NCBI GenBank assembly: GCA_002728755.1
Contig: PBVT01000085.1
Coordinates: 171,488-235,487 of the forward strand
Origin: Myxococcales bacterium
GTDB lineage: Bacteria; Myxococcota_A; UBA9042; UBA3505
Reading direction: 5' to 3'
DNA length: 64,000 bases
The stretch's first letter is position 1; each line of letters begins with the position of its first letter. Made by a program: the position numbers and the translations under genes. Shown piece after piece: positions 57,073 to 64,000 of this stretch. The notes below the pieces were generated by a model. The model worked only from the letters and a program-made list of their open reading frames with translations. It did not search any database and was not told where the DNA came from.

Positions 57073-57076
57073 CCGC

Positions 57077-57964
57077 TCAGGAGTCGGAATCAGGTCGCAG
57101 CATCTCGGGCAGATCGGCCTTTAAGTGAAAGCCGTCCCAAGGGGTCATTCGATCGTGTCGGATATAGGGGAACATTGGCTCCTTCTGTAGGGAGCTGGCT
57201 CCGTCGACACGAATCGTAGTGCCACTGATATAGGCACTAGCGGGTGATAGTAGAAAGACAACCGATGCAGACACCTCACTCTCTGTACCGAGTCGAGAGC
57301 TGGGGTTTTTCCAGAGATTGTCTTTCAGCATCTTCTGCACCGAGGCGGGATAGTTATTCATTCCGCTCGACAGGATGACTCCTGGAGCGACCGCGTTGAC
57401 GCGAACGCCCGCAGAAGCCCATTCGATCGATAGGGTTTTCGTCAGGTTGACCACGCCGGCGCGTGCGGCTCCCGTATGCGCCATCCCCGGAAAACCGTTC
57501 CACATATCGGCGACAATGTTTACGATCGTACCGCCATGACTGGCCATAGAGCTTTGGAAGATGGCCTGGCTTACGAAGAAGGTGCCGTTGAGGTTGGTGT
57601 CGATGACCGCCCTCCAGCCTTTCGCCTTGATCATGGCTGCCGGGCTCAGGAATTGCCCACCCGCATTGTTTACGAGTCCATGAATCGGACCGTGGTCACG
57701 GACCAATTGACCGACGGTCTCGTTTACCTCGTCCTGTTCCCGTATATTCATTGCACAGGGATGGGCGACTCCACCCGCCTCTCGGATCTCTTCGGCGGTC
57801 TGTTCCAGAGGTTCAGTACGGCGCCCAGAGAGGATCACTTCTGCTCCCAATGCGGCGAGCTCATGGCCAATACAACGACCGATACCTGTCCCTCCACCAG
57901 TCACCAGGATGGTCTTTCCGGCGAATAGATCAGACCGGAACACACTGTTGAATCTATTATCCAC
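57077..57964 (-). CDS. SDR family oxidoreductase
   Basis: KTILVTGGGTGIGRCIGHELAALGAEVILSGRR; LVNNAGGQF; SAYISGTTIRVDGA. Confidence 0.92.
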   Translation of the reverse strand: MDNRFNSVFRSDLFAGKTILVTGGGTGIGRCIGHELAALGAEVILSGRRTEPLEQTAEEIREAGGVAHPCAMNIREQDEVNETVGQLVRDHGPIHGLVNNAGGQFLSPAAMIKAKGWRAVIDTNLNGTFFVSQAIFQSSMASHGGTIVNIVADMWNGFPGMAHTGAARAGVVNLTKTLSIEWASAGVRVNAVAPGVILSSGMNNYPASVQKMLKDNLWKNPSSRLGTESEVSASVVFLLSPASAYISGTTIRVDGASSLQKEPMFPYIRHDRMTPWDGFHLKADLPEMLRPDSDS

Positions 57965-57967
57965 GTT

Positions 57968-58804
57968 CTACTCCGTTTCAGCTGCCTGCTGACCAATTTC
58001 AACGCCGCGCGCTAAGGCACGAGCGACGGCTTTTTCCACCAGACCCGACAGGTCATTTTCATCAAAACTGCCAAGGGCTGCCTCTGTTGTACCACCAGGA
58101 CTGGTTACCTGGCGTCGTAACTCCTCTGGGCTGCGCCCAGACTCTTCCAGGAGGCGTGCCGCACCGACGAAGGTCTCGCACGCGAGCTGTTGTGCTAGTT
58201 CGGGGTCGAGGCCGATGGAGATAGCGGCCTGCGCAAGGGCTTCCGTGAACCGAAAATAATAGGCGGGCCCCGATCCGGATATGGCAGTGATAGCATCCAT
58301 CCACTCTTCCTCTACGGTAAGGCATGTGCCGGTTGCACCCAGGAGCTGTGATGCCACTTCCAGATGTTCGGCTTTGGCGTAGCGTCCGCCACAAATAGCG
58401 GTTACTCCCGCACCAACAAGGGCGGGCGTGTTGGGCATGGCACGAACGACAGGGATCTCTCCCTCGACAGCCTCTTCGATCGCTGTGGTCGGAATACCTG
58501 CAGCAACACTGATGAGAATCGTCTCTGGTGCAAGGGCCGTGAGGGCGCTGGTGACGTCCAGCAGCTGGTAGGGTTTCACCCCGAGTAGAACGACGGAACA
58601 CTCTTGGGCAACGACGTTGTTGTCGGGGGTAGTGCGGATACCGAGCTCGGCAGCCTGTCGGCGTAATTCGTCGGTGTTACGGCGGGTTGCGAGGATGTCG
58701 GTCGGACGCATGGTGCCGGCGGCGATCACACCTTGTACGATGGCCTCGGTCATTCTTCCCAGGCCGATAATTCCGAGAGATAGCTGTGGTGCACCGTTAT
58801 TCAT
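57968..58804 (-). CDS. proC: Pyrroline-5-carboxylate reductase
   Basis: LGIIGLGRMTEAIVQGVIAAGT; VRAMPNTPALVGAGVTAI; DAITAISGSGPAYYFRFTEAL; VTSPGGTTEAAL. Confidence 0.95.
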   Translation of the reverse strand: MNNGAPQLSLGIIGLGRMTEAIVQGVIAAGTMRPTDILATRRNTDELRRQAAELGIRTTPDNNVVAQECSVVLLGVKPYQLLDVTSALTALAPETILISVAAGIPTTAIEEAVEGEIPVVRAMPNTPALVGAGVTAICGGRYAKAEHLEVASQLLGATGTCLTVEEEWMDAITAISGSGPAYYFRFTEALAQAAISIGLDPELAQQLACETFVGAARLLEESGRSPEELRRQVTSPGGTTEAALGSFDENDLSGLVEKAVARALARGVEIGQQAAETE

Positions 58805-58855
58805 GACACGGTCATAACCGGCTGAAACGAATTCGTCGAGTACCAGGTCGATCGA

Positions 58856-59296
58856 TTAACGGATTCGCCAGACCGCACTGTCGAGGTGGGCGTTGTCATC
58901 CACGTGGGAACCATTTCGGTCGATGACCATGGTTTCGCCAACATCCTCGCAGATCTTACGGATCACGGACCGTGTATCTGCGTTTAGCTTGAGCTCGACG
59001 CCCATCAGAAAACGGTTTTCGGCGAAGGCGGATTCGAGAACATTTTCATAGGTTCGAATCACCGTACCTTCCAGCTCAAGGAAGTCTTCATCCATGGCGA
59101 AGCCTACCGGCATGATCGTGACCTTTGTGCCGATGGGCAATTGGGTTCCACAGGTGATCAGAACCGAATCCCCTGAGAAGCGAAGAGTAGAGGCTTCAAT
59201 CAATTGTTCTTGATTGTCGCAGAGTACTTTGATCCGCGTAATCCGTTTGGGCTCTTCCGCCCCTTTTACGTTCCGGCGCTTTACTACCGATGCCAT
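58856..59296 (-). CDS. PilZ-like domain protein
   Basis: MASVVKRRNVKGAEEPKRITRIKVLCDNQEQLIEASTLRFSGDSVLITCGTQLPIGTKVTIMP...; ATG 59296 preferred over 59791. Confidence 0.5.
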   Translation of the reverse strand: MASVVKRRNVKGAEEPKRITRIKVLCDNQEQLIEASTLRFSGDSVLITCGTQLPIGTKVTIMPVGFAMDEDFLELEGTVIRTYENVLESAFAENRFLMGVELKLNADTRSVIRKICEDVGETMVIDRNGSHVDDNAHLDSAVWRIR

Positions 59297-59363
59297 GCTA
59301 TTCCCCAATCTACCAGCTCTCAGTGTGGCGCATTGGAGTGATCTGTCAAAAAAAACAGGGTCT

Positions 59364-60455
59364 TCAGAGGCTGGTTGTTTGCACTTCTGTCCGAACCTGG
59401 GCCGACTCGAGCTGGCGTAGAAACTCTTCCGGATCAAAAGCCATCGCAGTGGAGACGACACCCGTACGTCTGGTGCCTTGCTCTCGTAACATGCGGGCTC
59501 CTTGGACTGCGATAGTTGCGGTGATCCCGTAGGGATCGTGTCCTGTAACCAGGCATTCTGCGCGTCGGTTTCCTCGTTGTCCCCGAACGAGAATACGGAA
59601 TTTGTTGGTAGAGCGCTGTTCCGAGTTGGGCCCTTCCGGTCTTTTATCGATCCACGCATCGGTAGCTCTCTGAAAGGCTGACCAGCGTAGGAGGCCGATG
59701 GCAGGGCGCCCCAGTCGAATTCTTCGTACCGAGGCACGCGGGACCACCATATAGGTGCGAAGAAGTCCGACCTCAGCCCGTCTTGGGACATGGATTATCT
59801 CACCGCCGGTAAAGCCAAGAGCGGTGAAATTCGTATCCTTTCGAGGGAATCGGATCGTTTCGACAGCGCGGCCAATCGGCTCTTGATGCAAGCGCCCCTC
59901 CGCCCAGTATTGCACGGGTTGATGGGCCATACGCAGGATGGACTTCAAGGTTCCCCTGGAGGTAGGAACGGAATCCACCTGATAGAACACTTCGAGGCTA
60001 TCTGCGGATCCCCCAAGCGCATTGAGGGCCAACGAGCAGGCACAATCTCCCAGGGCGTATTCAAAGGCCTGGGCGCATATGATGGCGATGGATTTCTCAC
60101 GAGCCTGCTGATCGTATGTTTCGAGGACGGCGTCCATATAGGAGGCTTCGCCGGTGGTGTCGACGTAGTGCACACCTTGTTCGACAGCTGCCTTCACCAT
60201 GGGTAGGCCCAGGTCTGTAAACGGGCCGATGGTGTTGATTACGACGTCCGAACCCTCAAAAAGACCATCCAGGCTTTGGGGATCGGCCGGAGATGCCAGT
60301 CGATGCACTGTGGAGTCAGGTAGGATCTTTAAGAGCCAGGCCAGCTTCTCCGAGTTGCGTGCGGATACGGCTAACGGTAGACCAACTCTATTGACTTCCT
60401 GGGCGACCAGGGTTCCTGTGAAGCCTGTGGCGCCGGCGACCATAATTGTAGCCAT
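59364..60455 (-). CDS. Saccharopine dehydrogenase-like NAD(P)-binding protein
   Basis: MATIMVAGATGFTGTLVAQEVNRVGLPLAVSARN; VVINTIGPFTDLGLPMVKAAVEQGVHYVDTTGE. Confidence 0.85.
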   Translation of the reverse strand: MATIMVAGATGFTGTLVAQEVNRVGLPLAVSARNSEKLAWLLKILPDSTVHRLASPADPQSLDGLFEGSDVVINTIGPFTDLGLPMVKAAVEQGVHYVDTTGEASYMDAVLETYDQQAREKSIAIICAQAFEYALGDCACSLALNALGGSADSLEVFYQVDSVPTSRGTLKSILRMAHQPVQYWAEGRLHQEPIGRAVETIRFPRKDTNFTALGFTGGEIIHVPRRAEVGLLRTYMVVPRASVRRIRLGRPAIGLLRWSAFQRATDAWIDKRPEGPNSEQRSTNKFRILVRGQRGNRRAECLVTGHDPYGITATIAVQGARMLREQGTRRTGVVSTAMAFDPEEFLRQLESAQVRTEVQTTSL

Positions 60456-60493
60456 GAATGGACCTGTCTGAAGAATGAAGCGTTGAGGGTGTC

Positions 60494-60889
60494 ATGATGG
60501 GCAATGGAGAACAAATAGAACCCGGTGGAATATTTGTCTACGGATCTCTGAAGGAAGGCAAACACTACTTCTACATGGCGGAGCGAGCGGGCTGGACCGG
60601 GTCTTGCGCGGCAACGCTACGTGGCTATCGTATCTATGCTCTGCCGGTTGGCTATCCGGCGGTGGTGCCCGGAGAGGGATTGGTCTACGGCGAGTTTCAG
60701 ACGTACGAGGATCTGAACAAGGCTTTGGATGTATTGGATCCGTTTGAACGCGAAGGCGAGGAGTACGATCGGGTACGCTGTGAAGTCGAGACCGAGGCCG
60801 GTAATTATTCTGCCTGGGTGTATTGTTTTTCGAGTGAAGCGATGGTTTTCGAACGTGGGGGCGAACCGATTCCATCCGGCCGATATTGA
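60494..60889 (+). CDS. Gamma-glutamylcyclotransferase/AIG2-like protein
   Basis: IFVYGSLKEGKHYFYM...ALPVGYPAVVPGEGLVYGEFQTYEDLNKALDVLDPFEREGEEYDRV. Confidence 0.85.
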   Translation: MMGNGEQIEPGGIFVYGSLKEGKHYFYMAERAGWTGSCAATLRGYRIYALPVGYPAVVPGEGLVYGEFQTYEDLNKALDVLDPFEREGEEYDRVRCEVETEAGNYSAWVYCFSSEAMVFERGGEPIPSGRY

Positions 60890-60943
60890 GTTCTGCGCCA
60901 TTGGGCCGTACCGTAGAGGCAGAGATTTTCTTCAGGTTGGGTT

Positions 60944-62230
60944 GTGTCCGCGTCTGAAACCACAGAATCTGTACTGGGCGAACTAACGCTTTCGAGTGGT
61001 GGGACCAGGGCAATCCGCCTTTTGATGAAGCGCCATGTGCGGAATACCGTGCAGCTTATGCAGGAGCTGGGCCCGACGGATGAGCCCGATGTGGATGATG
61101 GGTTGGCAAGTATCCAGGGGCGGGTGAGCGCTCTGGCAGATGATGCCAAGATGCGCACAAAGCTGTACCGACTCTTCCATCGGGTTACGGTCTCGGGCCT
61201 GGTGTATGCTGCAATGGACTCCTTCCGCAACGAACGGGCGGACGAATATGTGCAACGATTGCGGATTCTGATTTCTGTGGTGGCCTGGGAGATGGCCGCG
61301 GACAGTCTGCTCGAAGATTCGGTCCCCATTGGTTTCAAACCATGGGATGTTGCGGTCCCCTGGCCGGCTGCGGCGATATCTATTGCCGCCGACCCAGGAA
61401 TCGATCGTATTGAACTCAGCAATTCCAGGGTTGCGACTCGCTCCAGCCCGGACGGATCGTTCGTGGTAGCCGCGTTGGATAGGGCGGAATTAGAAGCAAA
61501 GGCGGAGTCCTTGGGCTTTGTCATTACGACCATGTCTACTCCCATCGACGACACCGTCCAGCTGTCTTTCTATGATGCTCTACCGATCCATGATGAGGGC
61601 GCGCATCCCGAGATGGAAGGCCATTCGGTGACCTTGGGCGACCGGCCGGCTTCGGAATGGGCCGAGGCGATGGCAAGCGCGTTGGAGCAGATCGGGCAAT
61701 GGCTTCCGGAGATACGTGCGGAGATGGCGATTCTGATGCAGCAATGGCTTCCTATTGGTTATCTGCCGGAAGAGCACCATTCTCTGTCGATTCAGGCGGC
61801 TGTTGGCAGCTCCTATCTTTCCCTACACCCAATGCAGCGTATGTTATGCGAAGCCATGATCCATGAGTTTCAACACAATAAGCTGCATATGTTGATGAAC
61901 CTGGACCCCATTCTCGTCGGGCCTCGTGACGCCAGGTACCAATCTCCTGTTCGTCCCGATCCTCGCCCCCTTATGGGGGTTTTATTAGCGGTACATGCGT
62001 TTGTGCCCGTAGTGGAGTTTTTCCACCGTAGGCGTCACCATGACGATCCAGAGATGTCCCACCCGTACATAAAGGATCATGTACGAGCTCTTGTAGAAAA
62101 CAACCGCGCAGGGATGGACGTATTGCGGGAGCATGGCAGGTTTACAACGACGGGCAAGGCGTTCGTGGCCGTGTTGGATCGACTGGAGAGAAAACAGTTT
62201 GCACGTGAAATAGAAATGGAATCGAGCTAG
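60944..62230 (+). CDS. HExxH-motif putative peptide beta-hydroxylase (RiPP-type modification enzyme family)
   Basis: GTG start; MIHEFQHNKLHMLMNLDPILV...YQSPVRPDPRPLMGVLLAVHAFVPVVEFFHRR with C-terminal LREHGRFTTTGKAFVAVLDRLER. Confidence 0.75.
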   Translation: MSASETTESVLGELTLSSGGTRAIRLLMKRHVRNTVQLMQELGPTDEPDVDDGLASIQGRVSALADDAKMRTKLYRLFHRVTVSGLVYAAMDSFRNERADEYVQRLRILISVVAWEMAADSLLEDSVPIGFKPWDVAVPWPAAAISIAADPGIDRIELSNSRVATRSSPDGSFVVAALDRAELEAKAESLGFVITTMSTPIDDTVQLSFYDALPIHDEGAHPEMEGHSVTLGDRPASEWAEAMASALEQIGQWLPEIRAEMAILMQQWLPIGYLPEEHHSLSIQAAVGSSYLSLHPMQRMLCEAMIHEFQHNKLHMLMNLDPILVGPRDARYQSPVRPDPRPLMGVLLAVHAFVPVVEFFHRRRHHDDPEMSHPYIKDHVRALVENNRAGMDVLREHGRFTTTGKAFVAVLDRLERKQFAREIEMESS

Positions 62231-62241
62231 ATTCGATAGCA

Positions 62242-63330
62242 ATGGATACCATCACCCATAGCCTGGCCGGAGCCGCTCTTGCTCACACTGGATTTCAGGA
62301 ACCTCTTGGAGCAAAGCGTGCGACCTGGACCGCTGTTCTGGCCTCCAATGCGGCCGATCTGGATATCATTCAGGTCGCCTTTGACGGCTACGACGCCTAT
62401 GTCTTTGACCATCGAGGAATCACGCACTCCTTGATCGGCTGGGCAGCGGCGACAGTCATACTCACGGCTGTATTCCGGCTGATCTGGAAAGACGTTCGTA
62501 TATTGCCATTAGCCTTATTAATCTTTCTGGCCTACGGCGGACACCTCTTTATGGACGTTCCCACATCGTGGGGCACGATGTTGTGGTTACCCTTTGACGA
62601 CGCTCGCGTCGCCCTGGACTGGGTCTTCATAATAGACCTGGTGATCTGGACGATACTTATTCTCCCATGGTTCTTTCGAAAGAGACTTGGTGAAAAGCTG
62701 GTATTTCGAGCCGCCTTCGTTGTTCTGGGGCTCTATTATGTCTTCTGTGGAGTCGCACACGGGGTTGCTGAAGCCTCGTTGGAGCTTACCCTGGACCACC
62801 AACAGATTCCGGCACGTATCTCTTGCTTGAATTCGAGCCAATGCCCAGGGGGCGCAGCCTGCCTACCCGATCGCTCGGACCCGAAAACGGGAAAACGTTA
62901 TGAGCGTTGTGATCCAGCCGAAGACGTTTGTGCCTGCGTGATTCATGCTCGCCAGCGGGTTATCCCCGCGCCGTTTGCGCCGTTCTTCTGGACGGCGGTG
63001 GCCCACGACGACACCAACGCGTATGTCATGAACCTGACCCTGCCATTGGTAGGGGTGAACTTCGACAAGGTGTTCGCCCATAATCTGCACCACCCAGCCG
63101 TAGCAGCTTTCAAACGGACAAAGAAAGGGCAGCGCCTGTTCTGGTGGCTCCGAGCCCCGCAGATTGATCTGATCCCCGTCGATGAAAACCGTCTGCGCCT
63201 ACATATTCATGACCTTGCCTACTACAACAAGTTCGTGGAGAAGCGGAGTCTGGCGCATTTCCGCTACAAGGTGCTGATGGAAAAACGCGACGGCCGCTGG
63301 GTTGTACTCAAGAACGAGGGCTTCCGCTAA
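62242..63330 (+). CDS. Membrane metal-dependent hydrolase (YdjM/DUF457-like) with Cys-rich insertion
   Basis: MDTITHSLAGAALAHTGF; ASNAADLDII; DHRGITHSLIGW; FLAYGGHLFMDVPTSWGTM; multiple TM helices. Confidence 0.87.
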   Translation: MDTITHSLAGAALAHTGFQEPLGAKRATWTAVLASNAADLDIIQVAFDGYDAYVFDHRGITHSLIGWAAATVILTAVFRLIWKDVRILPLALLIFLAYGGHLFMDVPTSWGTMLWLPFDDARVALDWVFIIDLVIWTILILPWFFRKRLGEKLVFRAAFVVLGLYYVFCGVAHGVAEASLELTLDHQQIPARISCLNSSQCPGGAACLPDRSDPKTGKRYERCDPAEDVCACVIHARQRVIPAPFAPFFWTAVAHDDTNAYVMNLTLPLVGVNFDKVFAHNLHHPAVAAFKRTKKGQRLFWWLRAPQIDLIPVDENRLRLHIHDLAYYNKFVEKRSLAHFRYKVLMEKRDGRWVVLKNEGFR

Positions 63331-64000
63331 TCGGATAGATGAGCCGTCTGCATCACTGCGAGGCGAGACAGGTGATCCTGGGTACGGTCATCGGCCAATC
63401 GTTCTAGCCATCGAACAAAGAGATCGCGCTTTGTTTCGACAGAGTGTTTCAAATCGGGTTGATGCTTCACTACTGTGGCATCCACTCCAGGGTCATCGGG
63501 GCCTACGAGATCAATTCCGTGGAACTCGATATTCAACCATTTCTGACGGGCAACCATGGGGGCAAAGACTTTGTATCCACGTTGTCCGTACAGGGTGAAG
63601 AAGGTTCCGATCGCGGGCAACCGTAGAACGGGAACGACACTCATCGGAAGTTCCAGAAGCTCGTTCTTGTGGCGGTAGGGAGACGCCGACCGCAGGGGGG
63701 CAAACTTTTCGCCGACAATCGAGCCCGATTTACGACCACGTAGGGCCGCGCCCGCCATAGCCATCCATTTGGCCGCGAAGTATGGGGGCGAAGGAAACCG
63801 ACTCGAAGAATAGGTGGCCCCACTTTGCTTGATGGCGTCGATAAACGATGGGCTGAGGTTATAACCAGGGGCCCGAAAGCCAACGACGGGGATCTCGGTG
63901 ATCGCTTCAAGCACGGACCGGGCACGACATAGATCCTGCACCTGATCCTCGGTCGACCAGGAGGATATGCGGTAATCGTGACTGAACGAATGGGATGCCA
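63327..64000 (-). CDS. Polysaccharide deacetylase family protein (runs off the window end)
   Basis: Frame stays open upstream of the track start: ASHSFSHDYRISSWSTEDQVQDLCRARSVLEAITEIPVVGFRAPGYNLS; SHSFSH and GFRAPGY are NodB-type motifs. Confidence 0.85.
   Translation of the reverse strand, partial: ASHSFSHDYRISSWSTEDQVQDLCRARSVLEAITEIPVVGFRAPGYNLSPSFIDAIKQSGATYSSSRFPSPPYFAAKWMAMAGAALRGRKSGSIVGEKFAPLRSASPYRHKNELLELPMSVVPVLRLPAIGTFFTLYGQRGYKVFAPMVARQKWLNIEFHGIDLVGPDDPGVDATVVKHQPDLKHSVETKRDLFVRWLERLADDRTQDHLSRLAVMQTAHLSD

Noticed and set aside
59297-59791. N-terminal extension of the PilZ-like ORF (58856-59791)
   Set aside because: Overlaps the saccharopine dehydrogenase-like gene on the same strand; ATG 59296 gives a sensible stand-alone protein.

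Overview
Gene-dense bacterial chromosomal window with about 50 supportable protein-coding genes. I saw no rRNA, tRNA, IS element, prophage or CRISPR array. TSP type-3/OmpA proteins, Asp/Gly-rich lipoproteins, VIT-VWA proteins and TPR kinases suggest a Myxococcota/Bradymonadia-like organism (inference, low certainty). Main blocks: (i) deoA(partial)-deoB nucleoside phosphorolysis at the left edge; (ii) a glycan/envelope block at 4.9-19.6 kb (GT39/83 transferase, OmpA, uppP, mannose-1-P guanylyltransferase, sulfatase-fold enzyme, phosphomannomutase, mtnA, four glycosyltransferases); (iii) TetR plus PhyH dioxygenase; (iv) fumC, truC-like, udk and metabolic genes; (v) an unusual minus-strand signalling region at 29.7-43.7 kb (VIT-VWA protein, receiver, periplasmic-TPR histidine kinase, sigma54 activator, small helical protein, secreted beta-propeller, membrane J-domain protein); (vi) lipid and amino-acid metabolism (acyl-CoA ligase, acyl-CoA dehydrogenase, proC, serA-like, sppA); (vii) an orphan HExxH peptide beta-hydroxylase-like gene near the right edge. 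The strongest candidate for something undescribed is block (v). Two promoters with sigma54-type -24/-12 elements (TGGCACGATCTCTGCT before the VIT-VWA gene; TGGCCTACAGATTGCT before the propeller-led operon) each have an upstream TAAAACCA-N4-GTTATG element. The two elements differ by 11 bp in distance to the promoter, consistent with a self-activating sigma54 circuit driven by the embedded activator. All calls come from reading the sequence; no database search was run.
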